Shown here: positions 8,462-17,370 of the stretch, piece after piece | Layout: each line of letters starts with the position of its first letter | Numbering within the stretch: position 1 is the first letter of the stretch | Origin: Symbiobacterium thermophilum | Lineage (GTDB): Bacteria > Bacillota > Sulfobacillia > DYFQ01 | Assembly (NCBI GenBank): GCA_020725105.1 | Contig: DYFQ01000016.1 | Location: 1-58,976, forward strand | Direction: 5' to 3' | Length of the DNA: 58,976 nucleotides | The notes under the pieces: generated by a model | What the model was told of the DNA's origin: nothing | Database searches by the model: none | The model's input: the letters and a program-made list of their open reading frames with translations, nothing else | Position numbers and translations under genes: made by a program

Positions 8462-9703
8462 TTGGACATTCGCCGGTTGTGGGCCTACCTGTCCGGGTAC
8501 GTGGAGGTCCGGGTAACCGGAGACCGGGTGGAGCGCTTCATCAACCTGGCCGTCGAGCGGGAACTGGACCTCTGGGACCTGCGCTTCTCCCGCGGGACCG
8601 TCCGGCTGAAGCTGACCGTCAGGTCCTTTTTCCGGATCCGGCCCATCGCCAGGGCCACCCGGAGCCGGGTCCGGATTCTTCGCAAGCGCGGCCTGCCGTT
8701 TTTCCTCCGCCGTGCCGGCCGCCGCAAGGCGCTGGTGGCGGGAGCCCTGGCGTCCTTGGCGCTGCTCTATGCCGCTTCCTCCTTCGTCTGGTTCGTTGAG
8801 GTCACCGGCACCGAAGACCTGGACCCCCGGCAGGTGGCGCAAAAGGCAGCCCAGCTTGGCCTGCGGCCGGGGGCGTTCAAGGGAGCGGTCGACCCCGACG
8901 CCGTGGCCCGGGGCCTCATGCTGGAACTGGAACGGGTATTCTGGGCGGCGGTGAACCTCCAGGGCACCCTGGCCGTCATTGAGGTGGTGGAGCGGAAGGT
9001 TCCCCCCGCCGAGTGGCTGCTGCGGGAACCGGTGGACGTGGTGGCCGCCCACGAGGGCTTTCTGGAACGCCTCATCGTGCTCCGTGGCGAGCGGGCGGTG
9101 AGGGACGGGCGGCTGGTCAGGCGCGGCGACGTCCTGGTCAGAACCAACGACGACCTTCCCGCCCGGGCCATCGCCTGGGCCAGGGTCTGGCGCCAGGTGA
9201 CCGTCGAGGTTCCCCTGGTCAGGGAGCACGGCCGGCGGACGGGGCGGGCCTGGCACACCGTCCACCTGCGGCTGGGAAACTCCCGGCTCCGCTTGGCGCC
9301 GGGCCTGCGGGAGGAACCGCCTTTTGCCCGCTGGGAGACGGCCGAAACCTACCGGCTGTTTCTACCCTCGTTTGCCGGGCTGCCCGAGCTCGAGATCCGT
9401 CGGGCCACCTACTATGAGCTCGAACGAGTCCAGGAGGCCGACAGCCCCGCCGAGGCCCGGGCGCGGGCCCTCGGCACGGCCGAAGGACTGCTCCGGCGCG
9501 AGGTGCCGCCTGGTGCTGAAGTGGTGAACCGGACCGTTCAGCTCCTCCGCTCGCCCGAAGGCGGCTACCCCGGGGTGCTCTTGCGGTTGATCTGGGAGAC
9601 CCGCGAGGACATCGCCGCGCCGGGAGGTTCGGCGGGCACGGTTGCACCTCCGGCGGGGCGGGAGTCCCGGCCGCCCGGCCTGGATCAGCGTGACCCTGGA
9701 TGA
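8462..9703 (+). CDS. yqfD: Sporulation protein YqfD
   Basis: A 413-aa YqfD/SpoIV-like membrane protein. The N-terminal cytoplasmic part carries YLSGYVEVRVTGDRVERFINL. One transmembrane helix follows (about residues 89-111), then a large extracytoplasmic region with VVERKVPPAEWLLREPVDVVA and GDVLVRTND. The last 40 residues are variable. YqfD is required for efficient sporulation in Bacillus; its exact role is unclear. It starts at TTG 8462, 46 bp after yqfC, and precedes phoH exactly as in other spore formers. Confidence 0.9.
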   Translation: MDIRRLWAYLSGYVEVRVTGDRVERFINLAVERELDLWDLRFSRGTVRLKLTVRSFFRIRPIARATRSRVRILRKRGLPFFLRRAGRRKALVAGALASLALLYAASSFVWFVEVTGTEDLDPRQVAQKAAQLGLRPGAFKGAVDPDAVARGLMLELERVFWAAVNLQGTLAVIEVVERKVPPAEWLLREPVDVVAAHEGFLERLIVLRGERAVRDGRLVRRGDVLVRTNDDLPARAIAWARVWRQVTVEVPLVREHGRRTGRAWHTVHLRLGNSRLRLAPGLREEPPFARWETAETYRLFLPSFAGLPELEIRRATYYELERVQEADSPAEARARALGTAEGLLRREVPPGAEVVNRTVQLLRSPEGGYPGVLLRLIWETREDIAAPGGSAGTVAPPAGRESRPPGLDQRDPG

Positions 9704-9777
9704 GAACGGGCACAAGGTGTAGAATCATGCGATAGGACCGGTACTTGATGGCCGCCCAAGCAGGGAGGTTAGTTTGA

Positions 9778-10809
9778 TTGCGGCAACTTGGACAAGCCGA
9801 GTCCAAGGTTGTGATCGCCGACAACACCGAAGCCCTGGCGCTCCTGGGCCGGCACGACGAAAACCTGAAGCTCATCGAGGAGAGCTTCGACGTGAAAATC
9901 GTTCCCCGGGGCAACGAACTCTTGCTTTCCGGAGACCCTGCCGAAGTGGAGCGGGTCGCCGGCGTTCTCGGGCGGCTGCTCGAACTCCTTCGGGCCGGCA
10001 GCTTCATCTCCGGCCAGGAGGTGAGGTACGCCATCCGCCTGGCCAAGACCGGGGAGGACCAGAAGCTGGGGGACGTGTTCTCCGACGTCATTCTGATCAC
10101 CCCCCGGGGCAAGCAGATCCGCCCCAAGACCCTGGGGCAGAAAGCCTACGTGGAAGCCATCCGCGACCACGCCATGGTCTTTTCCATCGGCCCGGCCGGG
10201 ACGGGCAAGACCTACCTGGCGATGGCCATGGCGGTGGCCGCCTTCAAGAACCGGGAGGTCAACCGGATCATCCTGACCCGGCCGGCGGTGGAGGCCGGCG
10301 AGAAGCTGGGCTACCTGCCGGGCACCCTCCACGAGAAGGTCGACCCGTACCTCCGGCCGCTTTACGACGCGCTGTACGACCTGATCGGCATGGAGGCCTA
10401 CCAGAAGTACGTGGAAAAGGGGTTCATCGAGGTGGCGCCGCTCGCCTACATGCGCGGCCGGACGCTGGACGACAGCTTCATCATCCTGGACGAGGCCCAG
10501 AACACCACCGCCGAGCAGATGAAGATGTTCCTCACCCGGATGGGCTTCGGGTCCAAGATCGTGGTCACCGGGGACATAACCCAGGTTGACCTGCCCCGGG
10601 GCAAGTTTTCCGGCCTCGAGGAGGCCCGGGTGATTCTCCGGGACGTGGAGGGCCTCAGCTTCGTGTATCTGACCGACCAGGACGTGGTCCGCCACGAACT
10701 GGTCCAGCGGATCATCAAGGCCTACGAGCGGCACGAAGCAAAGCGCGCCGAAGTGGCCGAGCGCCGACACGAACCTCCCGACGCCGAGTCACGGCCGGAC
10801 GGGAGTTGA
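9778..10809 (+). CDS. phoH: PhoH-like ATPase
   Basis: A 343-aa PhoH family P-loop ATPase. An N-terminal KH-like domain (about 20-100) precedes the Walker A motif GPAGTGKT (about 138-145), the DE-box in FIILDEAQNTT, and VVTGDITQVDLP. PhoH proteins are linked to RNA metabolism and often lie beside ybeY, as here, with one gene between. The start is TTG 9778 with AGGGAGG nine bases upstream. It is followed seven bases later by pgpH. Confidence 0.93.
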   Translation: MRQLGQAESKVVIADNTEALALLGRHDENLKLIEESFDVKIVPRGNELLLSGDPAEVERVAGVLGRLLELLRAGSFISGQEVRYAIRLAKTGEDQKLGDVFSDVILITPRGKQIRPKTLGQKAYVEAIRDHAMVFSIGPAGTGKTYLAMAMAVAAFKNREVNRIILTRPAVEAGEKLGYLPGTLHEKVDPYLRPLYDALYDLIGMEAYQKYVEKGFIEVAPLAYMRGRTLDDSFIILDEAQNTTAEQMKMFLTRMGFGSKIVVTGDITQVDLPRGKFSGLEEARVILRDVEGLSFVYLTDQDVVRHELVQRIIKAYERHEAKRAEVAERRHEPPDAESRPDGS

Positions 10810-10815
10810 CGGGGA

Positions 10816-12990
10816 ATGCCGTTCCCGTCGGGACAGGAAGCGCCCTTCAGCCGGTTCCTGAGCCGCCTGCCGCTGGGGGTCGCCTGGCGCCGGGCGCTGT
10901 GGGGGCTGGTCATCTTCGGGCTCGTGTGGGCGCTTCTTGCCTGGGACCTGGTACCCAGGCGCCTCGACCTCCAGGCCGGCCAGGTGGCGCCCCGGGACAT
11001 CGAGGCCCCGCGGGACGCCATCGACCGGCCCGAGACGGAGCGGCTGCGGGAGGAGGCGGCCGCCCGGGTCAGTCCCCAGTACGAGGAGGACCCGGCGGTG
11101 GCTCCAGCGGTGGACCAGGCCATCGCGGCTGCCTTCAAGCGCATCCGGGAGGCCCGCCGGGACCAGGAAACCGAGGCCGCCGCCAGGGTTGACGCCCTCA
11201 AGACCGACCTGGGGCTTGAGGTGCTGGAGGCCACCTATTACTCGCTGCTGAACGCGGAAGACGGCGTCATCGACGACCTGGAGACGGCCTCCCGGCAGGT
11301 GATGGCCCGGGTCTACAGCCGGGGCGTGAAAGAAGACCGCGGGTCCATCGACCTGGCCGAGGAGCAGATCCGGGCCGAGGTGGAGAACCTGGCCTTCCGC
11401 CGGGAGTTCAAGACCTTCCTGCTGGCGCTGAACCGGCGGGTGCTGGAGCCCAACTTCTTCTTCAGCGAGGCGGAGACGGAGCGCCGGCGCCAGGAAGCCC
11501 GCCAGCAGGTGGAGCCGGTGCGGATTCCCAAGGGCAAGGTGGTGGTCCGCAAGGGCGACGTGGTCACCCAGGACGACATCCGCCGCCTGGAAGACCTGGG
11601 CCTTTTGCGCACCCAGCGGGACTACCGGACCGTGTTCGGGGCCGGGCTCATCTCCGCCTTGCTCCTGTCGGTGGTCGCCCTTTACGGCGTCTTCTTCCAG
11701 CGTAAGCTGTGGCAGAGCGAATCCGCCATCCTGGTCTTCGGGGCCATCCTGGTACTGACGCTTTTCAGCGCCAAGGTGCTTTCTCCGGTGTCCGGCTTTC
11801 TCATCCCGGTGGCCGCCGGCGGCATGCTCGTCACCAGCCTGCTCGATGGCCGGCTGGGGCTCTTGCTGGCCATGGTCGCCGGCGTGCTGGTCGGCATCAT
11901 CGCCGGCGACGGCTTCACCGTGACCCTGGTGGCGGTCATCGGCGGCATGGTGGGCGTGTACGCCGTGGCCCGCATCGGCCAGCGCTTTGACGTCACCCGC
12001 GCCGGCATCCTGGTGGGAGCCGCCAACGCCCTGACCATCGTCGCCCTGGCCATGGTGGGCGGCCGGACCCTGGCCGACCTGGAACTCTGGGTCGACGTGG
12101 GCTGGGGCCTGGCCAGCGGGCTCCTGGCGGCGGTCTTGACGATGGGCAGCCTGACCCCGTTCGAGACCTTCTTCGGGATCATCACCCCGGTCAAGCTTCT
12201 GGAACTGGCCAACCCCAACCACCCGCTCCTGCGGAAGCTGCTCATGGAGGCCCCCGGCAGCTACCACCACAGCATCCTGGTGGCGAACCTGACCGAGGCC
12301 GCCGTGGAGACCCTGGGCGGCGACTCGCTCCTGGCCCGGGTCGGCGTCTACTACCACGACCTCGGCAAGACGCGCCGGCCCTACTTCTTCGTGGAGAACC
12401 AGCTTGCCGGGGAAAACCCCCACGAGAAGATCTCGCCGCACCTGTCGGCGCTCATCATCAAGTCCCACGTCAAGGACGGCGTGGAACTGGCCGAGGCCCA
12501 CCGGCTGCCGCCGCGGATCATCGACTTCATCCGCGAACACCACGGGACGACCCTGGTAGGCTACTTCTACGCCCGGGCGGCCGAGGACAAGCCCGCCGAG
12601 CACATCCCGGAGGAAGATTTCCGGTACGACGGGCCGCGGCCCCAGTCCAAGGAGACGGCCGTCTGCATGCTGGCCGACGCCTGCGAGGCGGCCGTTCGGA
12701 CCCTGGTCAAGCCCAGCCCGGGCCGGATAGAGGCCATGGTCCGCAAGATCATCAAGGACCGGCTGAACGACGGCCAGCTGGACGAGGCCGACCTCACCTT
12801 CCGGGACCTTGACGTGATCGCCCGGACCTTCACCAGCATCCTCACGGGGGTCTTCCACGCCCGGGTCGAGTACCCCGAGCACGTGTTGCATGAGATCCGT
12901 GAGGTGAAGAGGCAGCAGGCCCAGTTGAAGCGGAAGAACGGCCGTGCCGCGGCGAACCCTACGGCCCGGCGGGAAGGCGGCGCGAGGTGA
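10816..12990 (+). CDS. pgpH: 7TMR-HDED/HDIG membrane phosphodiesterase (PgpH/YqfF family)
   Basis: A 724-aa protein with the PgpH layout: an N-terminal transmembrane helix (about 27-45), an extracellular 7TMR-HDED domain (about 50-270), a seven-helix membrane region (about 275-465) and a cytoplasmic HD domain with SYHHSILVANL, YYHDLGK and IREHHGTTL. Listeria PgpH of this family hydrolyses c-di-AMP, so the likely role is c-di-AMP turnover. The metal-binding His and Asp residues are all present. Its TGA stop overlaps the GTG start of ybeY, implying translational coupling. Confidence 0.93.
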   Translation: MPFPSGQEAPFSRFLSRLPLGVAWRRALWGLVIFGLVWALLAWDLVPRRLDLQAGQVAPRDIEAPRDAIDRPETERLREEAAARVSPQYEEDPAVAPAVDQAIAAAFKRIREARRDQETEAAARVDALKTDLGLEVLEATYYSLLNAEDGVIDDLETASRQVMARVYSRGVKEDRGSIDLAEEQIRAEVENLAFRREFKTFLLALNRRVLEPNFFFSEAETERRRQEARQQVEPVRIPKGKVVVRKGDVVTQDDIRRLEDLGLLRTQRDYRTVFGAGLISALLLSVVALYGVFFQRKLWQSESAILVFGAILVLTLFSAKVLSPVSGFLIPVAAGGMLVTSLLDGRLGLLLAMVAGVLVGIIAGDGFTVTLVAVIGGMVGVYAVARIGQRFDVTRAGILVGAANALTIVALAMVGGRTLADLELWVDVGWGLASGLLAAVLTMGSLTPFETFFGIITPVKLLELANPNHPLLRKLLMEAPGSYHHSILVANLTEAAVETLGGDSLLARVGVYYHDLGKTRRPYFFVENQLAGENPHEKISPHLSALIIKSHVKDGVELAEAHRLPPRIIDFIREHHGTTLVGYFYARAAEDKPAEHIPEEDFRYDGPRPQSKETAVCMLADACEAAVRTLVKPSPGRIEAMVRKIIKDRLNDGQLDEADLTFRDLDVIARTFTSILTGVFHARVEYPEHVLHEIREVKRQQAQLKRKNGRAAANPTARREGGAR

Positions 12991-13421
12991 TCGAGGTGGC
13001 CAACCTCCAGGCGGCCGTACCCGTCACCGACGGCCTGGTCCGGCTGGTCGAGCGGGCGGTCTCCGCCGCCCTGGCGGAAGGGGGCGCGGCGCCGGAGGCC
13101 GAGGTCTCGGTGGCCCTGGTCGACGACGCCACCATCCTCGGGCTGAACCGCCGCTGGCGGGGTCGGGACGAGCCCACCGACGTGCTGGCCTTTCCCCAGG
13201 GCGACCCCGACCTTCTGGGCGACGTGGTCATCTCGCTGGAGACGGCCAGGCGGCAGGCGGAGGCGGCCGGGCAGGCCCTGGAGGCCGAACTGGCGTGGCT
13301 TGCGGTTCACGGAGCCCTGCACCTGCTGGGCTACGATCACCATTCGGCAGGAGAAGCCCGGGCCATGCGGGCCGCCGAGGGCGCCGCCCTGGCCCGGCTG
13401 GGCCTGGAGCGGCCGTCGTGA
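12987..13421 (+). CDS. ybeY: Endoribonuclease YbeY
   Basis: A 144-aa YbeY (UPF0054). The zinc-binding signature HGALHLLGYDHHSAGEARAM lies near the C-terminus, and TDVLAFPQGDPDLLGDVVIS in the middle matches the family's conserved Asp/Gly stretch. YbeY matures 16S rRNA 3' ends and takes part in ribosome quality control. GTG 12987 overlaps the pgpH stop, and its own TGA overlaps the start of dgkA, so three genes are stitched together in one transcript. Length is slightly short but complete. Confidence 0.95.
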   Translation: MIEVANLQAAVPVTDGLVRLVERAVSAALAEGGAAPEAEVSVALVDDATILGLNRRWRGRDEPTDVLAFPQGDPDLLGDVVISLETARRQAEAAGQALEAELAWLAVHGALHLLGYDHHSAGEARAMRAAEGAALARLGLERPS

Positions 13422-13900
13422 AGCCCTGCCCCGTCGCCCAGGTGGTGCGGAGCTTCAAGGACGCCTGGTCGGGCCTTCGCTTTCTCCTGCGGTCGGAGCG
13501 CAACATCCGGATCCACCTGTGGGCGGCCTACACCGCCCTGGGCCTGGCGGTCGCGGTGCGGGTTTCCGTCCCGGAGGTTCTGCTGGTGCTGTCGGCCATC
13601 GCCCTCGTGACTCTCGCGGAGGCGTTCAACACCGCCCTGGAGCAGGTGATCAGCCTCTTGTCGCCCCAGCGGCGGCCGAGGGCCGCCGTGGCCAAACACG
13701 TGGCCGCCGCCGCCGTACTGCTGGCGGCCGGTTACGCGGCCCTGGTCGCCCTGCTCATCTTCGGGCCCCGGGCGGCGGGCCTGCCGGCCGCGGCCTGGCG
13801 GACGGCGCTCGCGTCGCCGGTACTTGCCGCCGCCGGGTTTCTGGGCTGGCTCGCGCTGCTGATCAACGTGTTTCTGCCACGCCGGTGGGACATTCCATGA
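13418..13900 (+). CDS. dgkA: DgkA-family lipid kinase with altered acidic residues
   Basis: A 160-aa member of the diacylglycerol/undecaprenol kinase family. Conserved parts include SERNIRIHLW near the N-terminus and AEAFNTALEQVI, the equivalent of the family motif ELxNTAIE with both Glu residues. Two usually conserved Asp positions are changed. The Asp after the second Glu is Ser79, and the AKD motif reads AKH (His94). It also carries an extra C-terminal pair of hydrophobic segments. The enzyme would phosphorylate undecaprenol or diacylglycerol at the membrane. GTG 13418 overlaps the ybeY stop. Family placement is good, but activity is uncertain because of the substitutions. Confidence 0.85.
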   Translation: MKPCPVAQVVRSFKDAWSGLRFLLRSERNIRIHLWAAYTALGLAVAVRVSVPEVLLVLSAIALVTLAEAFNTALEQVISLLSPQRRPRAAVAKHVAAAAVLLAAGYAALVALLIFGPRAAGLPAAAWRTALASPVLAAAGFLGWLALLINVFLPRRWDIP

Positions 13901-13993
13901 GTGTCTCCTGGTGGGTGAAGGAACGAGCCCCGGCGGGGGCTAACCATAAAAAACGTGTTCCGGGGCCCTGCGTCCGGGGCAAGGAGGACTGAC

Positions 13994-14710
13994 GTGCGGC
14001 GGCTGAGGACCTTCTTCATCACCGGCCTCATCGTGCTGGCGCCGGTGGCCGTGACCCTCTGGATTACCTGGTGGCTGGTGAGCTTCCTTGATGGCCTCCT
14101 GGCCGGGCTGGCCAGCAGCCTGACCATGCCGCTTTTGGGCCGGACCGTTCCGGGTCTGGGCGTGGCGCTCACCCTGGTCATCATCCTGCTGGCCGGGATG
14201 ATCGCCACCAATTTCATCGGCCGCCGGCTGATCGGCCTGGGCGAGCAGTTGCTGAGCCGGGTGCCGTTTGTGAATGCCGTCTACAACACCGTGAAGCAGA
14301 TCGTGGACGCGGTGGCCGCCTCCAACCAGGATGCCTTCAAGCGAGTCGTGCTGGTGGAGTACCCTCGCCGGGGCATGTGGGCCCTGGCCTTTGTCACCGG
14401 CAGCGCCCGCGGCGAGGTCCAGGCCGTCACCCAGTCGGAGGTCATCAGCGTCTTGTTGCCCACGACGCCCAACCCGACCTCGGGATTTCTCCTCATGGTG
14501 CCGAAGGACGACGTCATCCCCCTGGCCATGTCCGTGGAGGACGGGATGAAGCTCGTGATCTCCGGCGGCGTGGTGATCCCCCCTGACCGGCGCGTCACCG
14601 GAGCGCTGAACAGCCTGCGCGCCCCGGGCGGACCCGCCGGCGACGCGACGGCCGGGGCGGCGGGGCAGGACGGGCCTGAAGCGTCGGGACCGGAGAAACC
14701 CGGCGCGTAA
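13994..14710 (+). CDS. DUF502 family membrane protein
   Basis: A 238-aa DUF502 protein. Two transmembrane helices (about residues 8-30 and 50-70) are followed by the family signature LSRVPFVNAVYNTVKQIVDA, then VVLVEYPRRGMWALAFVTG and a soluble domain ending in VVIPPDRR. The start is GTG 13994 with AAGGAGG five bases upstream. DUF502 proteins are widespread integral membrane proteins of unknown function, and no partner here clarifies the role. The last 30 residues are low complexity. It shares direction and close spacing with the flanking genes. Confidence 0.9.
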   Translation: MRRLRTFFITGLIVLAPVAVTLWITWWLVSFLDGLLAGLASSLTMPLLGRTVPGLGVALTLVIILLAGMIATNFIGRRLIGLGEQLLSRVPFVNAVYNTVKQIVDAVAASNQDAFKRVVLVEYPRRGMWALAFVTGSARGEVQAVTQSEVISVLLPTTPNPTSGFLLMVPKDDVIPLAMSVEDGMKLVISGGVVIPPDRRVTGALNSLRAPGGPAGDATAGAAGQDGPEASGPEKPGA

Positions 14711-14726
14711 CAAGGGGGCGTGTGCC

Positions 14727-15842
14727 GTGGCGCAGACCCGCGCCGGCGCGCTCAAGCTCATTCTGGTCGTCGCCTTGCTCGGCTTTCTGGCCGGCGCCGC
14801 CGGCGCGTGCGCCCGGAACAGAAGCCAGTCTCAGCCGCCCGCCTCCGCCCCGCCGCCGCCCGTGGCCGAGACTCCGGAGCCGTCGCCTCCGCCGCCTGAA
14901 GAGCCCGAGGGTACCCCGTCCCCGTTTTCAGGGCTTCGCTTCGCCGAGGCGGCCCTGGCCCGCAGGCCGCTCCTGTTCGTGGTGGACAACCACCCCAGCG
15001 CCCGCCCGCAGTCCGGCCTGCAGCAGGCCGAACTGGTCTACGAGGTCCTGGCGGAAGGAGGCATCACCCGGCTGCTCGCCCTGTACCTGGGACCCGACGT
15101 CGAGGAGATCGGCCCCATCCGCAGCATCCGCCACTACTTCCTCGACCTGGCCGTGGCCCACGACGCCATCCTGGTCTACGTCGGCCAGAGCCCCCAGTCC
15201 CAGGCGGAACTGGCCGAACTGCGCGTGGCCGGGCTCAACGAGTTCTCCAACGGCACCGCCTTCTGGCGGTCCACCAGCCGGCCCATGCCCCACAACCTCT
15301 ACACCAGCACCGATCTGGTCCGGCAGGCGGCCAGGCGGCGGGGCCTGGAGCGGTCCGCCGGGGCTCCGCCGGGCCCGTTCAGCTTCGAGCCGCGGTTCGG
15401 TGATCCCGGTCAGGCCGGGCCTCCCGCCGGGGCCGAGGCCACCCGGGGGCTGACCGTTCACTACCCCGGTTACGTGAAGCACCGGGTGGGCTACCGCTAC
15501 GACCCGGAGACAGAGGAGTACGTGCGCTCCGTGGCCGACCGGCCCCATCTGGACGCCAGGACCCGCCAGGCGCTGCGGGTGAAGACCATCCTGCTTCAGG
15601 TGGTCCCGACCAGGGCCATTCCCGGCGACCCCGAGGGCCGGCTCGACGTGCAGTTCACCGGCAAGGGGGGGCTCGTCGTCGTCACCCACGGTGCCCGGTG
15701 GGAGGGCTCGTGGCGGCGGGCCGACCGGACCGCGGCCTTTGACTACCTCGACGCCGACGGGCGGCCGCTGGTGCTGCCCCCCGGGCCCGTGTGGGTCCAG
15801 GTGATCCCCGCCGACGCCAGGGTGGAGTACGAAGGTGAGTAA
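14727..15842 (+). CDS. DUF3048 (YerB-like) putative lipoprotein
   Basis: A 371-aa exported protein. A signal peptide (residues 1-27) ends at a cysteine in AGACARN, an imperfect lipobox. A Pro/Ser/Glu-rich linker (about 29-70) then leads to the DUF3048 domain, recognisable by LLFVVDNHPSARPQSGLQQA, LVYEVLAEGGITRLLA and IGPIRSIRHYFLDLA. YerB-type lipoproteins are found in spore formers; their biochemical role is unknown. The stop overlaps the start of cdd by eight bases, so the two are probably coupled. Membrane anchoring is inferred from the Cys position. Confidence 0.88.
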   Translation: MAQTRAGALKLILVVALLGFLAGAAGACARNRSQSQPPASAPPPPVAETPEPSPPPPEEPEGTPSPFSGLRFAEAALARRPLLFVVDNHPSARPQSGLQQAELVYEVLAEGGITRLLALYLGPDVEEIGPIRSIRHYFLDLAVAHDAILVYVGQSPQSQAELAELRVAGLNEFSNGTAFWRSTSRPMPHNLYTSTDLVRQAARRRGLERSAGAPPGPFSFEPRFGDPGQAGPPAGAEATRGLTVHYPGYVKHRVGYRYDPETEEYVRSVADRPHLDARTRQALRVKTILLQVVPTRAIPGDPEGRLDVQFTGKGGLVVVTHGARWEGSWRRADRTAAFDYLDADGRPLVLPPGPVWVQVIPADARVEYEGE

Positions 15843-16290
15843 GGCACCGGATCCGGCGGACGTGGCCGGCCTGGTGGCCCGGGCCGGGGAGGCCCGGACC
15901 AGGGCTTACGTTCCCTACTCCCGGTTCGCGGTGGGCGCGGCGCTTCTCTCCGCCGACGGTACCGTGTTCACCGGCTGCAACGTGGAGAACGCCTCTTACG
16001 GCCTGACCGTCTGCGCCGAGCGGACGGCCCTGTTCAAGGCGGTATCCGAGGGTCATCGGGAGTTCCTGGCCCTCGCCGTGGTGGCCGACACCCCGTCACC
16101 GGCGAGCCCGTGCGGTGCCTGCCGCCAGTGCCTGGTTGAATTCTCCCCCGACATGCTGGTGATCATGGCCAACCTGACGGGGGACCTCCGGGCCGAGCGC
16201 GCCCGCGACCTCTTGCCCGCCGCCTTCGGCGCGGGTGACCTGGGCGGCCGGGTACCGGCCGGCGACCGCGGGCCGCCGCATAAGGAATAG
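15835..16290 (+). CDS. cdd: Cytidine deaminase
   Basis: A 151-aa homotetrameric-type cytidine deaminase that converts cytidine or deoxycytidine to uridine or deoxyuridine. Both catalytic motifs are present: GCNVENASYGLTVCAERTAL, with the proton-shuttle Glu and zinc Cys, and SPCGACRQCLVEF with the other two zinc Cys. PYSRFAVGAALL is the N-terminal substrate motif. GTG 15835 overlaps the DUF3048 gene. In most Firmicutes era follows directly; here era is absent from the window. The last 15 residues are extended and polar. Confidence 0.95.
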   Translation: MSKAPDPADVAGLVARAGEARTRAYVPYSRFAVGAALLSADGTVFTGCNVENASYGLTVCAERTALFKAVSEGHREFLALAVVADTPSPASPCGACRQCLVEFSPDMLVIMANLTGDLRAERARDLLPAAFGAGDLGGRVPAGDRGPPHKE

Positions 16291-16349
16291 AGATAGCTGG
16301 GCGGAGACACGTCTGCCGCAGGTCGTCCGCCCGACAGGTCCAGAGGGCG

Positions 16350-17201
16350 ATGACTCAGGCCAGCGTTGAGCGGCACGAACTCCCGAGCCCCGTGAAGACG
16401 GCCTGGGCGGCCAACAACCGGGTGCCCTTCCTTTATCTGGCCGCCGCGGTCCGGGGCGGGCGCGCCCCGGGGCTCCTGGTCTGCCACGGCTACGGGATGT
16501 CCAAGGACGTCATCCTGGTGGCCGGCAGGATCCTCCGCCGCCACGGTTACGCCGTTCTCCTGCCTGATTTGCCCTTCCACGGCGAGCGGGCCTGGGAAGG
16601 CTTCCGTTCCGCCCCGCTGAGGATTCCGGGAATCGGCCCGGGACGGGTCTTTCCCTTCGGTCCCGACCTGGAGGGGTACGTGACGACCATGGAGCAGGTG
16701 GTGGCCGACATCCGACTGTGCCTGGGCTGGCTGGCTGACCGCCCGGGCGTGGATCCCGACCGGCTGGGCGTGGGCGGTTTCAGCCTGGGGGGCGTGGTCA
16801 CCTGCCTCGTCGCGGGGCTGGAGCCCCGGCTGCGCGCCAGCGTGTCACTGATGGGCGGCGGCGACTTCGGGGCGATCATCTTCGAGTCCGAGATGACGGC
16901 GGACATCCGGGAAGACCTGTCAGCCGCCGGCTGGACCAAGGAAGACGTGCGCCGGGCCTTCCGAGAGGTGGACCCCATGACCCACGCCCACCGCGCCTCC
17001 AACCTGCTGATGCTGAACGGCCTAAAAGACCAGGTGATTCCCCCTTCGGTGGCCCGGGCGGTGGCCGACCGGCTGCCCGCCGGCCGGGGGAACCGGGTGG
17101 TCTGGGGCCCGTGGAGCCACCTGCCGCCCGTGGTGCCGACCCGCCACCACGTGCTGGAGCACCTCAGGCGGACCATGGGACCGGGGGCCGGGGAGGGCTG
17201 A
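16350..17201 (+). CDS. Alpha/beta hydrolase (dienelactone hydrolase/prolyl oligopeptidase-like)
   Basis: A 283-aa soluble hydrolase. The oxyanion region is LLVCHGYGMSKDV, the nucleophile elbow is GVGGFSLGG (Ser about residue 148) and the likely acid and base lie in LNGLKDQVIPP (Asp) and GPWSHLPP (His). The fold resembles YuxL or dienelactone-hydrolase-like esterases and peptidases; the substrate is unknown. It occupies the place usually held by era between cdd and recO, together with mgtE. A sigma-A promoter and a terminator-like hairpin lie downstream, so its transcript probably ends before mgtE. Confidence 0.85.
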   Translation: MTQASVERHELPSPVKTAWAANNRVPFLYLAAAVRGGRAPGLLVCHGYGMSKDVILVAGRILRRHGYAVLLPDLPFHGERAWEGFRSAPLRIPGIGPGRVFPFGPDLEGYVTTMEQVVADIRLCLGWLADRPGVDPDRLGVGGFSLGGVVTCLVAGLEPRLRASVSLMGGGDFGAIIFESEMTADIREDLSAAGWTKEDVRRAFREVDPMTHAHRASNLLMLNGLKDQVIPPSVARAVADRLPAGRGNRVVWGPWSHLPPVVPTRHHVLEHLRRTMGPGAGEG

Positions 17202-17227
17202 GGGAGTTGATCGGCTCGCTCTGAGGC

Positions 17228-17256
17228 TTGAACGGGCTTGTGCGGAGGCGTAAAAT
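17228..17256 (+). promoter_or_regulatory. Sigma-A-type promoter upstream of mgtE
   Basis: TTGAAC, a 17-nt spacer and TAAAAT lie just after the hydrolase gene. Transcription would begin near 17263 and give a leader of about 108 nt before the mgtE start. Confidence 0.7.
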
Positions 17257-17262
17257 TAAGTG

Positions 17263-17345
17263 ATGGGCCGTGTTGAGGTCGCAGGTTCTGATCACGGCCC
17301 CCGAGGACTTCGAGCGCACCCCTGAGACTCAAAGTCCTTTTTTTG
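17263..17345 (+). promoter_or_regulatory. Attenuator-like leader of mgtE (two hairpins and a T run)
   Basis: Downstream of the promoter, GGGCCGTG (17265-17272) pairs perfectly with CACGGCCC (17293-17300). A second stem, AGGACTTCGAG (17304-17314) with CTCAAAGTCCT (17328-17338), has one mismatch and runs into seven T residues (17338-17344), a typical intrinsic terminator. It sits between promoter and gene, so it may attenuate mgtE. It is too short for an M-box and shows no known riboswitch consensus. It could instead simply end the hydrolase transcript. Confidence 0.6.
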
Positions 17346-17370
17346 TGGGGTGGGGAGGGGGTGGCGACCG

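Noticed and set aside
17258-17300. Possible fluoride (crcB) riboswitch before mgtE because of TGATGG and CTGATCAC words
   Set aside because: The pseudoknot sequences and spacing of the crcB consensus are absent; only the hairpins are supported.
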